Shown: positions 24,009-33,011, numbered from the stretch's first letter. The stretch is DNA of 64,000 bases from Erythrobacteraceae bacterium E2-1 Yellow Sea (GCA_014983025.1 JADCLP010000005.1:1-64000); one strand, 5' to 3'. The notes: generated by a model not told the origin, from the letters alone. Numbers and translations are program-made.

Positions 24009-24332
24009 CTACTCGTCAGGCCACCACTCATCCCAATTGTCTTTCCAGACGTAAGCGAACAACTGTCGTGTTGCAGCGTAAGGAATACACTTGCGGAGGT
24101 TATGACAATAGCGATGGCTTTTCATCGGTAATTTGAAGCGCCTCACCCAACCCCTTTGAGTGAGCCTGCATAGCACACGATTGGCTGAGCTGATCGGGAC
24201 AGAACATTCGTCCGCGACCTCACGCAACAGCATTGGTTGTTCAGCGCGCTTCAAGGAAGCGATCACCTCATCTTGAATGTAAGGCTCATTGAGCCACCCA
24301 CTCAAATTTTCGATGTACTTTTTTCGACACAT
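24009..24332 (-). CDS. Putative winged-helix regulator of element B
   Basis: 107 residues from ATG 24332, which has GTGGAGCG upstream (ATG 24362 is also in frame). QDEVIASLKRAEQPMLLREV and SVPISSANRVLCRLTQRGWV look like a winged helix-turn-helix; the C-terminus is Trp-rich (VWKDNWDEWWPDE). Could be the element's transcriptional switch. It follows the virion-like gene by about 48 bases. Confidence 0.55.
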   Translation of the reverse strand: MCRKKYIENLSGWLNEPYIQDEVIASLKRAEQPMLLREVADECSVPISSANRVLCRLTQRGWVRRFKLPMKSHRYCHNLRKCIPYAATRQLFAYVWKDNWDEWWPDE

Positions 24333-24380
24333 CGATGGCGCTCCACTTATCCAGTCTTTCATCGATCAACCGACAATCCC

Positions 24381-25487
24381 CTAGTTGGCAACAGAGTTAC
24401 CTGCACCTTGAAGCCACAGTTGAATGTCATCCCATAGACTTGGCTCAGCACCATCCACCTTCGATCGCTCACGATATTTACGACCTTTGGCCATGACATT
24501 GGAGATAGCCGTACTGACCGCCGCAGTTGGGTTCATGCCCTGCTGATAGAGTTTTTCTGCTTCGGCACGAATTAGTGCTCCAGTCACGCCGGGAATATTC
24601 CTTTCAGGCTTTGCATCATCCTTCGTCTTGCCATCATCAATGCCCTCGATGCCAAAACCATAGCCTACAAGCTGACGACTGACCTCATCCCTGAGCATTT
24701 TCCAATTGTCAGGCGTGATGCGACCACGCCGAGCCACCTTCGCCTTACTAGCGTCAGCTTCGACTTTAATCCCCGCCACATCGCGGTCAGCATCAGCCTT
24801 GATATTCGCCACAGGAATGTCATTCGCGTGATTGATCCGCGCCACCGCGATGTCATCCCGGTTATTGATTTCCGCGACGCCAAATGCCTGCCGTGCAGCC
24901 GCATCCGCCTTGGCGCGTGCAATGTCATCCGCGCGCTCTGGCGTAATGGCAAATTCCTCACCGGGCGTATGACCCTGCGCAATCAGCCCGCGCCGCGCCA
25001 TTTCATCACCGCCGATGAAGGACGCCAGTGTTCCTACCACATGGCGCGGATCGACCTTATCACCCTGCATCTGCGCCATCATCGCTACCATTGCGGGCAA
25101 TCCCTGCTGAAAGGCTTCTTCCTGCGTCACGGCAGGGCGCGCTGGAACGGCAGACGTTGCATAAGGCGTGCCAGCCGCAAGATCATTCTCAGGTGCGGGA
25201 ATAGCCTCTTGCGCCGGTTGCGCGCGGAAGCCAGCCAGCAATTCGGGGAGTGAATTAGCCGCATTGTTCTGGATCGTAACGCCATCAGTGCGTGCAGTAT
25301 CATAAGCTGCACTGGCGTTGGCGCGTTCGATATTGGCGCGTGTCAGCTCGTCATCCAGCATTTGCTGTTGCTGCTTCGCCCGCGCGGCTGGATTGCCAAA
25401 AATGGCCGCCGCAAGACCGCCTGCAATATCGGCTGTCGGATTAGCCTGGTAATAGAAGTTAGGTGCGCTGCTCATACCAGCAAACAT
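24381..25487 (-). CDS. Virion-like (podophage internal-protein-like) protein
   Basis: 368 residues, Ala/Gln/Asp-rich, no signal peptide. The N-terminus (NPTADIAGGLAAAIFGNPAA) is followed by a coiled-coil stretch (KQQQQMLDDELTRANIERAN), a middle segment with EEAFQQGLPAMVAMMAQMQG and EMARRGLIAQGHTPGEEF, and a repetitive 'I-x-N-x-D-D-I-A-V-A-x-I' ladder around residues 200-240 that turns into KADADRDVAGIKVEADA. Composition and order resemble podovirus internal virion or ejection proteins I recall, not a bacterial enzyme. No other structural gene is present. Upstream lies a 19-bp palindrome. Confidence 0.45.
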   Translation of the reverse strand: MFAGMSSAPNFYYQANPTADIAGGLAAAIFGNPAARAKQQQQMLDDELTRANIERANASAAYDTARTDGVTIQNNAANSLPELLAGFRAQPAQEAIPAPENDLAAGTPYATSAVPARPAVTQEEAFQQGLPAMVAMMAQMQGDKVDPRHVVGTLASFIGGDEMARRGLIAQGHTPGEEFAITPERADDIARAKADAAARQAFGVAEINNRDDIAVARINHANDIPVANIKADADRDVAGIKVEADASKAKVARRGRITPDNWKMLRDEVSRQLVGYGFGIEGIDDGKTKDDAKPERNIPGVTGALIRAEAEKLYQQGMNPTAAVSTAISNVMAKGRKYRERSKVDGAEPSLWDDIQLWLQGAGNSVAN

Positions 25488-25850
25488 AGCTCATGTGGCA
25501 ATAGCCAGCAAATACAATGAGATATTCCTCCATCATGGAGGAAACCTAAAATTCTAAAAAAAATTTAGTGCGGGCGGTGGATACAGTTTTCAGCGCGGCG
25601 CGCCGGGTGGGGGCGGGGGGTGACCCGGCCAGAGAAAAGATGTCGCTGGGTAACTGGCCACAATCCACAACGTGACAGTGCGAAAGCCTCCAGTTCTGCT
25701 GGCCCGCAAATTCTATGCGGGCAGTTCTCAAAAATGGTGGCCAGGGGGCGGATCGTCCGATCCATCGACTTTATCAGACAACAACAAACTCCTTGTCAGA
25801 GGGCGTTTCATGTTAACAATGCGGAAGCTCCACAACATAGGAGCATCATC
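25488..25850. promoter_or_regulatory. Divergent regulatory region of element B, rich in inverted repeats
   Basis: 363 bases without a gene between the divergent virion-like gene and the small right-end gene. It holds TTCCTCCAT-C-ATGGAGGAA (25525-25543), GCCGGGT/ACCCGGC arms around a G-rich loop (25602-25629), GCCCGC/GCGGGC (25702-25722) and GGATCG-TC-CGATCC (25750-25763). This could be a promoter/operator region and possibly the replication origin. Confidence 0.5.
25525..25543. promoter_or_regulatory. 19-bp perfect palindrome, candidate operator
   Basis: TTCCTCCAT, one central C, then ATGGAGGAA. It lies 38 bases upstream of the virion-like start and ~300 bases from the plus-strand gene. Perfect dyads of this length usually bind a dimeric regulator, perhaps one of the two helix-turn-helix proteins of the element. 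Confidence 0.5.
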
Positions 25851-26171
25851 ATGACCGCGACCATTATTGCATTCCCCGACACCATTGCTCGCGCTGATAG
25901 GGAATTCAAGCGAACCGGCCAGACGGACTACACCCGCGCCTTAGACGCCAGCCAGACTCTCTATGCCCAGGCAGCGCAAGGCGTGCACGACCCCGTATTT
26001 GAGCAGCAGTTCGCCTTTCTGACCTCATTGATTGAGCGGCTACAATCATCGCGCCCCGAAATGCTGGACGAGCTCGTCATTCTAAATGACGGGAACATGA
26101 AGCCACTTCGGAACATGGTGGCGGTTATCAACCAGATGCAGCCCAAATCTGCCATGTGCGCGCTCAATTGA
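25851..26171 (+). CDS. Small hypothetical protein at the right end of element B
   Basis: 106 residues from ATG 25851, with AGGAG at proper spacing. No membrane segment. FKRTGQTDYTRALDASQTLY and FEQQFAFLTSLIERLQSS suggest helices. The only plus-strand gene of the element besides the integrase and its neighbour. Function unknown; it may be an early regulator. Confidence 0.6.
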   Translation: MTATIIAFPDTIARADREFKRTGQTDYTRALDASQTLYAQAAQGVHDPVFEQQFAFLTSLIERLQSSRPEMLDELVILNDGNMKPLRNMVAVINQMQPKSAMCALN

Positions 26172-26213
26172 GCGTCCGCATATTCCATACAAACCCGACT
26201 GGTTTCACACTGT

Positions 26214-26236
26214 GTTTTGTAGGTTTTTTGCAGGAT
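26214..26236. repeat. Candidate integrase arm site, right copy of element B
   Basis: Two tandem units (TTTTGTAGG and TTTTTTGCAGGAT) matching the repeat at 16976-16998 at 18 of 23 positions, with the differences at equivalent places in each unit. It lies 35 bases inside the tRNA-Arg attachment site. Confidence 0.5.
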
Positions 26237-26270
26237 GGCCGAAATGAAGACGTCTAAGTCATTGATTTTA

Positions 26271-26347
<77 letters not shown>

Positions 26348-26500
26348 ATAGGCCCTGTTGCCAAGGCGAGCGGGGCGCTTAGCAAAGAGGTGCCTGCGGT
26401 GCCAGATGAAAAAGTACGGGCAAGTTCAAACCATGCTTAACACCGCGACAACCGCGTATTAGCATTTTGACAACGCATTCGGTCGTAATTGCAGCACGTT

Positions 26501-26881
26501 ATGTCTGCGATTGATGATCCCGAACAGATTCGCGCCATGCAGGCCACCAGCATGGCAGCTGAAATCACCAGCCGCTGGTCCGCGCTGCATGAGATGGGCC
26601 AGGCGATCGCAGCCAAGGCTGCGCTATCAAGTGAGCCATTTTCTGGCGATCTTGCGACATTCCCCGAGCGTATAGCGATGAGCACCGTCTCACACATGCA
26701 ATTGGCTCTGTGGAGCCTTGAAGATATAGATGCGATGACCCAGCCCGGCCTGACCGCGCTCAACGCAATAGAGGCGCGCGGACAGGATATAACCGCACCA
26801 GCCCTGACACTGTGGCGCGAATTCCACCATGCCCGATCAGCCGTTATGGCGCTGTGCGACGGTGAAAACTGCACCGTATAA
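26501..26881 (+). CDS. Conserved-looking hypothetical protein
   Basis: 126 residues from ATG 26501 (26489 also possible). Helical, with MQATSMAAEITSRWSALHEM and a C-terminal SAVMALCDGENCTV holding two Cys. Located between the tRNA and mmcB; its frame ends 39 bases before the LexA box. No family recognised. Confidence 0.55.
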   Translation: MSAIDDPEQIRAMQATSMAAEITSRWSALHEMGQAIAAKAALSSEPFSGDLATFPERIAMSTVSHMQLALWSLEDIDAMTQPGLTALNAIEARGQDITAPALTLWREFHHARSAVMALCDGENCTV

Positions 26882-26919
26882 CCTGCGCATCTGGTTGAAC
26901 CCACCACACTCTTGACGTT

Positions 26920-26934
26920 GTTCCCATTATGTTC
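26920..26934 (+). promoter_or_regulatory. LexA (SOS) box of mmcB
   Basis: GTTC-CCATTAT-GTTC is an exact match to the alphaproteobacterial SOS box GTTC-N7-GTTC. TTGACG (26912-26917) immediately upstream is a good -35 hexamer, so LexA would occlude the promoter spacer. MmcB genes are known LexA targets in relatives such as Caulobacter. Confidence 0.85.
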
Positions 26935-26960
26935 CAGGCTTGTTACATATTGCAGGAGGC

Positions 26961-27476
26961 ATGATGGCAGGGGCCATGAGCGATTCGGAACTGGTGGCGG
27001 GTGCTGAACAGGGGGCCAGTCTTGGGGCGGTTGATGTCGCCCGCGGGATTAGCCGCATGTTTGCCCGCAATGATATCTGGTGCCTGCCCGAAATGCCGCT
27101 GCGCAATGGCCGCCGCGCTGATTTGATGGGTGTGGATGCCAAGGGGCACGTGATCATTGTGGAGATCAAGGTGGCGCGCGCAGATCTGCTGGGTGATGGC
27201 AAATGGCCCGATTATCTTGATCATTGTGACCGTTTTTTCTGGGGCCTGCCACCAGGGTTGGACCGTGCGCCGCTGGACCATATAAATTATCGCCCCGATT
27301 GCTGCGGCGTGATTGTGGCCGATGGATATGATGCGGAAATTCTGCGCCCCGCCCCGCTGCAACCGCTCAATGCAGCAAGGCGCAAGGTGGAGGTGGAACG
27401 GCTGGCCCGCGCAGCCCTGCGCCGCCATGCCGGATTGATCGACCCAAGAACACTGGAACTGTTCCCCGGAAAATAG
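26961..27476 (+). CDS. mmcB: MmcB-family DNA repair protein
   Basis: 171 residues from ATG 26961 with AGGAGG upstream. The MmcB/DUF1052 core is clear: VARGISRMFARNDIWCLPEM, LRNGRRADLMGVDAKG and VIIVEIKVARADLLGDGKW, then WPDYLDHCDRFFWGLP. The D-x(n)-E-x-K arrangement is that of a PD-(D/E)XK-type nuclease fold. Protects against mitomycin C and related lesions. LexA box directly upstream. Confidence 0.93.
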   Translation: MMAGAMSDSELVAGAEQGASLGAVDVARGISRMFARNDIWCLPEMPLRNGRRADLMGVDAKGHVIIVEIKVARADLLGDGKWPDYLDHCDRFFWGLPPGLDRAPLDHINYRPDCCGVIVADGYDAEILRPAPLQPLNAARRKVEVERLARAALRRHAGLIDPRTLELFPGK

Positions 27477-27523
27477 CGCAGCCTACCCTGTCCCTGCCCC
27501 GTGACCTGCGTCATAAGGCGGGC

Positions 27524-28243
27524 ATGATTGGAGGCATTATCTATACCGTTCTGGCCATGACAGTGATTGTAGCCTTGCGCTATCTGGCGAGCAGCGGTTT
27601 CTTTGCCTGGCTGACGCGCAAGTTGCGCCCCGGCCTCTATGCCGGGCTGGATCAGCAGATCCGCGATGAAATTCGCTGGTCATTGATATCTGCGGCAATA
27701 TATGGCGCGCCTGCCGGGCTGGCCCTGTGGGCATGGCGGGATAGGGGCTGGACTGTGATCTACACCGATCCCGCCGCATATCCGTTATGGTATCTGCCGT
27801 TGTCGCTGCTGGCTTACCTTTTCATCCATGACACATGGTTTTACTGGACCCATCGCTGGATGCACCGCCCGCGCTGGTTCCGGCTGGCGCACGGTGTCCA
27901 CCACGCCAGCCGCCCGCCCACCGCCTGGACCGCCATGAGTTTCCACCCGATAGAGGCGTTGACCGGTGCCTTTGTCATCCCTGCTCTGACCTTCCTGATC
28001 CCGATCCATATCGGCATGCTGGGGATGGTACTGGCAATCATGACTCTGATGGGTGTGACCAACCACATGGGGTGGGAAATGTTCCCGCGCTGGCTGGTTC
28101 ATTCCCGGTTGGGGAACTGGCTGATAACAGCCAGCCATCACGAAAAGCATCACGAAGATTATCAATGCAATTACGGATTATATTTCAGGGTTTGGGACAG
28201 GCTGTGCGGTACAGACCGCGGATTATCGGTTCGGCTGGCATGA
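27524..28243 (+). CDS. Sterol desaturase / fatty acid hydroxylase superfamily protein
   Basis: 239 residues, three or four membrane helices and the histidine boxes of the family: HDTWFYWTHRWMH, HGVHHASRPP and TASHHEKHHEDYQCNYG. These bind a di-iron centre for lipid hydroxylation or desaturation in the membrane. The exact substrate (carotenoid, hopanoid or lipid) cannot be told. Stop overlaps the next gene start by four bases. Confidence 0.88.
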   Translation: MIGGIIYTVLAMTVIVALRYLASSGFFAWLTRKLRPGLYAGLDQQIRDEIRWSLISAAIYGAPAGLALWAWRDRGWTVIYTDPAAYPLWYLPLSLLAYLFIHDTWFYWTHRWMHRPRWFRLAHGVHHASRPPTAWTAMSFHPIEALTGAFVIPALTFLIPIHIGMLGMVLAIMTLMGVTNHMGWEMFPRWLVHSRLGNWLITASHHEKHHEDYQCNYGLYFRVWDRLCGTDRGLSVRLA

Positions 28244-28683
28244 ACTGGCCCAAACCTGCAATGCTGGCGGCTGCCGCCATGGTGCTGTGCGCAGCAACCC
28301 CGCCTAACCGGGGTGAACTGGCCGTGACAGTCACCGATTTGCGCAACACCAAAGGTGTGGTTCGCGTTTGCATGACCAGCGATCCCAAGGCTTTCCCCGA
28401 TTGCCGGAAAGACCCGAAATCACTTCGTCAGACAGTTCCCGCGGCAGAGCGGGTGGAACTTATGTTTCGGAATGTGGCGCCTGGCCACTATGCTATATCT
28501 CTGCTGCATGACGAGAATGAAAATGGCCGAGCTGACCGCGCATTGGGCATGATGCCCAAGGAAGGCTTCGGCTTTTCACGCGATGCCAAATTGCGCATGG
28601 GCCCGCCCAGTTTCCAATCTGCAGCCTTTGATTTCGATGGATCTGCGCAGGTTTTGAATATTCGCATGCGCTATATCTTCTAA
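28240..28683 (+). CDS. DUF2141 secreted protein
   Basis: 147 residues from ATG 28240, overlapping the desaturase stop by four bases. A signal peptide (PAMLAAAAMVLCAATPP) precedes the DUF2141 domain: ELAVTVTDLRNTKGVVRVCM, VAPGHYAISLLHDENENGRAD and GMMPKEGFGFSRDA. Periplasmic or surface beta-sandwich protein of unknown function. Confidence 0.88.
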   Translation: MNWPKPAMLAAAAMVLCAATPPNRGELAVTVTDLRNTKGVVRVCMTSDPKAFPDCRKDPKSLRQTVPAAERVELMFRNVAPGHYAISLLHDENENGRADRALGMMPKEGFGFSRDAKLRMGPPSFQSAAFDFDGSAQVLNIRMRYIF

Positions 28684-28823
28684 CGCATACCCCAACTTGC
28701 ACCTGAATGACGTCACGCGGCCACCACACCAGACGTCAAGTTTTACCGTGCACTTAACGGGATGTTTACCATGCATCGCCAAAACCCATCCCCATAGATA
28801 TTTAATCAGGGGCTTTAACGGTC

Positions 28824-30602
28824 ATGGACACGCTGCGCGGCAATTTCGGATCGACAGATTTTTCCGATGATTCCGTCGATTTTGACCTCGGCGAGGATGA
28901 AAACGTGCGCGATCTGCCGCCTGCGGCAATCGGCCAGGATGAACGGCGCATGCAAGTGCGGGCCTGTAATCACTGGGCCAGCATGCTGGGCGACCGCACC
29001 TTCCCTGCAGTGGAAGAACTGGATCCCAAGAACCTGGAAGATTTCGGGCCTTACAGTGTTTTACTCGATTTCTCGCTGGGGATCGAAGATCCGGCCGTGC
29101 AGTTTCTGGGGGATGAGCTGGCCGCAGAATGCGGATCGAATGGGCGGATTGAACGCCTGTCTGACGTACCAGCCCGATCACTGCTGAGCCGAATCACCGA
29201 CCATTACATGCAGATTCTGGCCAATCAGGCCCCGATCGGCTTTGAGGCGGAATTCGTCAATCAACGCGGCATCACCATCATGTACCGCGGCATTCTGCTG
29301 CCATTTTCCAGCAATGATGAGACCATCGACTTCATCTATGGCGTCATCAACTGGAAGGAAGTGGCCGATCAAAGGACGGCAGACGAATTGCTGCTGGAAA
29401 TAGATCAGGCGCTGGAAAGTGCTGACGCTGGCCAGGATGGCGAGCTGGAACTGGATGAAGCCCATGAAATATCCGCTGACCAGCTGGTGGAAACAGATGA
29501 TGCCTATGAACTGACTGACATGTCATTCAGCGATATGCCCATGGCATCAATCGATCCAGCCGATCGCGATGACAATCCGAACAACTATGAATTGCCCACA
29601 CCCAAATTCGGTGACTTTGATGTAACCGATTATGGCGATGAAGGTCTGGAAGAGGAAGAGGATGAGGCGAATTACGATTTCGCTTCGCTGACCGACCATA
29701 TCGATCTGCCTGCCAAGAAGAGCAAAGCGATCAATCTGGAAGATTTTGACAATTTCGTCGCTCCCGATGCTGTTGAAGCTGAAGTTTCCTTTGACATGGA
29801 AGGCACCGTTAACGACGCGCCTATCGCGACAGATCTACCCGAAGTGGAAGAGGCTGAAATCGAAACAGACGATTATCAAGCCAAGGTTGAAGCAGGAACG
29901 CGTGAAATCAGCAAATACACTGCGCTGGAAAATTTCGGTGCCGATTTGGGCTGGGATGAAGATGCCGAAGCGCCTGTGGCAGCAGAAATGCCCCAAGATG
30001 CAGGGCTTTATGACTACCTCGCCTCTGCCCGTGAACTGGCACAGGCTGCCAATACCAGTGAAGATCGCAGCCGAACCGCGCTATATGCAGCAGTCGGCCG
30101 CGCCTATGATGTTGCGCTGGCAGCGCAGGAAACGCCGGAAGATTATGCTGAATTGCTGGCCGAAAACGGCCTGACGGTTCAGGAACGCGCACCCATGACG
30201 CCAGTGGTCAAGCTGGTGTTCGGTGCCGATTATGACAAGACGCGCCTGACTGAATATGCCGCCGTGCTCAACCATGCCCAACGTCTGGGTCTGGTCCATG
30301 GCCAGCTTTCCACCTTCCTGGAAGAAAGCGAAGGCGGGCTTAAAGGCGTGGTTCAGGCCGAACGCCGTCTGCGCCGTGAAGAGGCTGGCAAGGCCTTGGA
30401 CCCGGTGGATGAAGTTCGCCCCGCTCTTGCCAAGAAACTTCGTGCAATAGAGCCGGTCACCTTTGGCGATCTGCCCGAAGAAGGTGGTGAATTCGCACTG
30501 GTCATGGTGCGCCGCACCGAAGAAGGCGAATTGGTTGTCCTGGGCGAGATTGAGCAGGATATCCCGCTGATCGAACGCGCTGCACGCAAGCTGGTCAGCT
30601 GA
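28824..30602 (+). CDS. PAS_5-type domain protein with long acidic region
   Basis: 592 residues. Residues ~40-175 carry the PAS_5-like pattern (RACNHWASMLGDRTFPAVEE, VQFLGDELAAECGSNGRIER, PIGFEAEFVNQRGITIMYRG). A long very acidic middle (about 190-380) is followed by a helical C-terminal domain (ARELAQAANTSEDRSRTALY; VGRAYDVALAAQETPEDYAE). No kinase or output domain is visible. Such proteins are frequent in this group; the role is not established. Confidence 0.75.
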   Translation: MDTLRGNFGSTDFSDDSVDFDLGEDENVRDLPPAAIGQDERRMQVRACNHWASMLGDRTFPAVEELDPKNLEDFGPYSVLLDFSLGIEDPAVQFLGDELAAECGSNGRIERLSDVPARSLLSRITDHYMQILANQAPIGFEAEFVNQRGITIMYRGILLPFSSNDETIDFIYGVINWKEVADQRTADELLLEIDQALESADAGQDGELELDEAHEISADQLVETDDAYELTDMSFSDMPMASIDPADRDDNPNNYELPTPKFGDFDVTDYGDEGLEEEEDEANYDFASLTDHIDLPAKKSKAINLEDFDNFVAPDAVEAEVSFDMEGTVNDAPIATDLPEVEEAEIETDDYQAKVEAGTREISKYTALENFGADLGWDEDAEAPVAAEMPQDAGLYDYLASARELAQAANTSEDRSRTALYAAVGRAYDVALAAQETPEDYAELLAENGLTVQERAPMTPVVKLVFGADYDKTRLTEYAAVLNHAQRLGLVHGQLSTFLEESEGGLKGVVQAERRLRREEAGKALDPVDEVRPALAKKLRAIEPVTFGDLPEEGGEFALVMVRRTEEGELVVLGEIEQDIPLIERAARKLVS

Positions 30603-30680
30603 TCTCACCTTTCAACGAGGTCGCAAATCTGCGCCACAACAATGCTGGCCAGCCTGCCGCCCACGCGGTAAGGCGCGGTA

Positions 30681-31625
30681 ATGGCATTGGCAAAGCGGCA
30701 AGGAATGCTCTGGTTTTGCGGGATAATTCTGGCGATCCTGCTTTTGGCAGGCGTGGCGCTTCAGATTGCGATCTGGGTCAATGGGTCATGGGTTCTGGAA
30801 CGTGTGGATCGCATTGCCGGCGACAGTGCCGATGTCGCACAGATGGTGCCCGTCCAATATGGTGATGATCCGCAACAACGACTGATCATATCCCGGCCCA
30901 AAGGCATCGCAACTGATGCGCGCCTGCCTGTAATCCTGTTCATTCACGGGGGCAGCTGGTCAAGCGGTGAGCCGGAAAATTATGCCTTTATTGGGCGCAG
31001 TTTTGCCCCCCATGGTTTTGTGGTGGTCAGTGCCGGATATAGGCTGGGCGATGCCGGTAAATACCCCGCCATGCTGCAAGATGGCGCAACGGCAATCGCC
31101 TGGACCCGCGCAAATATAGCCGAGCTGGGCGGCAATCCTGATGCGATTTATCTGATGGGCCATTCTGCGGGTGCCTATAATGCCGTCATGCTGGCACTGG
31201 ACCAGCAATGGATGCAAGCCGCAGGCGTTCCGGCGAGTACCATTCGCGGCGTGATCGGCATTTCCGGACCCTATGATTTCCTGCCGCTGGATACGCCAGA
31301 TTCCATCCGCACCTTTGGCGATGCACCTGATCTGCCCGCTACCCAGCCGATCAATTTTGTGCGGGATGATGCCCCACCCATGCTGCTGGTGTCGGGCGAT
31401 GCGGACACCAAGGTCAAACCGCGCAATACGCGTGCCCTTGCCGCTGCATTGGAAGGTGTGGGCGTAGAGGTGCAAACCGCCTATCACCCCGGTATGGACC
31501 ATTCCGACCCGCTGGTGGCACTGGCGGCACCATGGCGTAAAAGCAGCCAGGTTCATGATGAAATCTTGCGTTTTCTCAGCACCGCATGCACCTCTTCAGT
31601 TCCGGTTCAGGGCGAAACCCGCTAG
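30681..31625 (+). CDS. Alpha/beta hydrolase (HSL/carboxylesterase-like)
   Basis: 314 residues. An N-terminal membrane anchor (LWFCGIILAILLLAGVALQI) precedes an esterase fold with oxyanion HGGSW, nucleophile elbow GHSAGAYN (Ser), Asp in SGDADTKVKP and His in PGMDHSDPLV. Likely an envelope-tethered esterase. Followed 12 bases later by an M48 protease gene. Confidence 0.88.
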   Translation: MALAKRQGMLWFCGIILAILLLAGVALQIAIWVNGSWVLERVDRIAGDSADVAQMVPVQYGDDPQQRLIISRPKGIATDARLPVILFIHGGSWSSGEPENYAFIGRSFAPHGFVVVSAGYRLGDAGKYPAMLQDGATAIAWTRANIAELGGNPDAIYLMGHSAGAYNAVMLALDQQWMQAAGVPASTIRGVIGISGPYDFLPLDTPDSIRTFGDAPDLPATQPINFVRDDAPPMLLVSGDADTKVKPRNTRALAAALEGVGVEVQTAYHPGMDHSDPLVALAAPWRKSSQVHDEILRFLSTACTSSVPVQGETR

Positions 31626-31637
31626 CAACGTCCTGTG

Positions 31638-32996
31638 ATGAATATTTTAACCCGCTGCCTTGCCCTTTTGCTCGTCCTTGTGCTGGGCGCCCAGCCCGCC
31701 ATGGCACAATCCATATTGCGCGATGCGGAGACAGAGGCACTGTTGAACGATATGGCCGCACCATTGGTGAAGGCTGCAGGGCTTGAACCAGGCAATGTGG
31801 ATATCGTGTTGATCAATGACCCCTCGATCAATGCCTTCGTTGCAGGTGGCCAGGCGGTCTATATCCATAGCGGGCTGATCAATGCAGCTGACAATGCCAA
31901 TGAAGTGCAGGGCGTGATCGCGCATGAACTGGGCCATATCACCGGCGGCCATGTTATCCGCTTTGGTGAAGGTGCCGCTGCCGCCAGCAGAATTTCGATC
32001 CTGTCCATGTTACTGGGTGTAGGCGCTGCACTGGCGGGCGGCGGCGATGCCGCAATGGGCGTATTTGCAGCAGGCCAGCAGGCTGCATTGGGCAAATTCC
32101 TGGCCTTCAGCCGCGTGCAGGAATCCTCTGCCGATGCAGCCGGTGCAGAATTTCTGTCCAAGGCCGGCATTTCTGGCAAGGGATCGCTCAGCTTTTTTGC
32201 CAAGCTGCAGAACCAGGCCATACGCTATGGCTATGACCAGAGCGATGAAGCGTCCTTCCGCCAGACCCACCCGCTATCGGCAGAACGCATCACCCGGCTG
32301 CGAGAGGATTATGTGGTAGATCCGGCATGGGACAAGCCCAGCGATCCGGCACTGGAAGCCCGCTTTGCCCGGATCAAGGCCAAGCTTTACGGCTATCTTG
32401 CCGAACCGGAACAGACGCTCAATAACTATCCTGAAAGCGATACCAGCATTCCGGCGCGCTATGCCCGTGCTTATGCCTTTCACAAGAATGCGCTGATCGA
32501 CAAGGCGCTGTACGAAACGCAGGGCCTGCTGGAACAGGCGCCTGATGACCCCTATTTCCTGGAACTGGAAGGGCAGGTTCTGCTGGAATCGGGCAAGCCG
32601 GCCGAAGCACTTCAGCCACTACGGCGTGCGACCGAATTGAGCGGGTACCAGCCGTTGATCGCATCCATGTTCGGCCATGCGCTGATCGCTACAGAAGATC
32701 AGGCCAATTTTCCTGAAGCCGAACAGGTTCTGCGCACAGCAGTGGCCCGAGACCGCTTGAACCCCTTTGCCTGGTATCAGCTGGGCGTGGTCTATGCCGC
32801 ACGCGGAGACATACCCAGAGCGCGGCTGGCCAGTGCCGAACAGCAAGTGATGAATAGGGATTACCCTTCCGCCCTGCGCAGCGCGCAGGCAGCTCAGGCA
32901 GGATTGCCGGAATATACGCCAGACTGGATTCGGGCGCAGGATATAGCTTTTCAGGCTCGCGCCGAGCTGGAGCGGCTGCGAGACAGGAAGAAATAG
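31638..32996 (+). CDS. M48 peptidase with TPR region (BepA-like)
   Basis: 452 residues from ATG 31638. A signal peptide (LALLLVLVLGAQPAMAQS) precedes an M48 metalloprotease domain with HELGH (AHELGHITGGH) and the ESSADAAG third-ligand motif; TPR-like repeats fill the C-terminal half (YARAYAFHKNALIDKALYET and following). BepA-type proteins act in outer-membrane protein quality control. The next gene starts 15 bases later. Confidence 0.9.
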   Translation: MNILTRCLALLLVLVLGAQPAMAQSILRDAETEALLNDMAAPLVKAAGLEPGNVDIVLINDPSINAFVAGGQAVYIHSGLINAADNANEVQGVIAHELGHITGGHVIRFGEGAAAASRISILSMLLGVGAALAGGGDAAMGVFAAGQQAALGKFLAFSRVQESSADAAGAEFLSKAGISGKGSLSFFAKLQNQAIRYGYDQSDEASFRQTHPLSAERITRLREDYVVDPAWDKPSDPALEARFARIKAKLYGYLAEPEQTLNNYPESDTSIPARYARAYAFHKNALIDKALYETQGLLEQAPDDPYFLELEGQVLLESGKPAEALQPLRRATELSGYQPLIASMFGHALIATEDQANFPEAEQVLRTAVARDRLNPFAWYQLGVVYAARGDIPRARLASAEQQVMNRDYPSALRSAQAAQAGLPEYTPDWIRAQDIAFQARAELERLRDRKK

Positions 32997-33011
32997 GGGG
33001 CCGATAAGGCA

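Noticed and set aside
27835..28683. A long 282-residue form of the DUF2141 protein
   Set aside because: The first 135 residues are the shadow of the desaturase gene; the signal peptide and ATGA overlap place the start at 28240.
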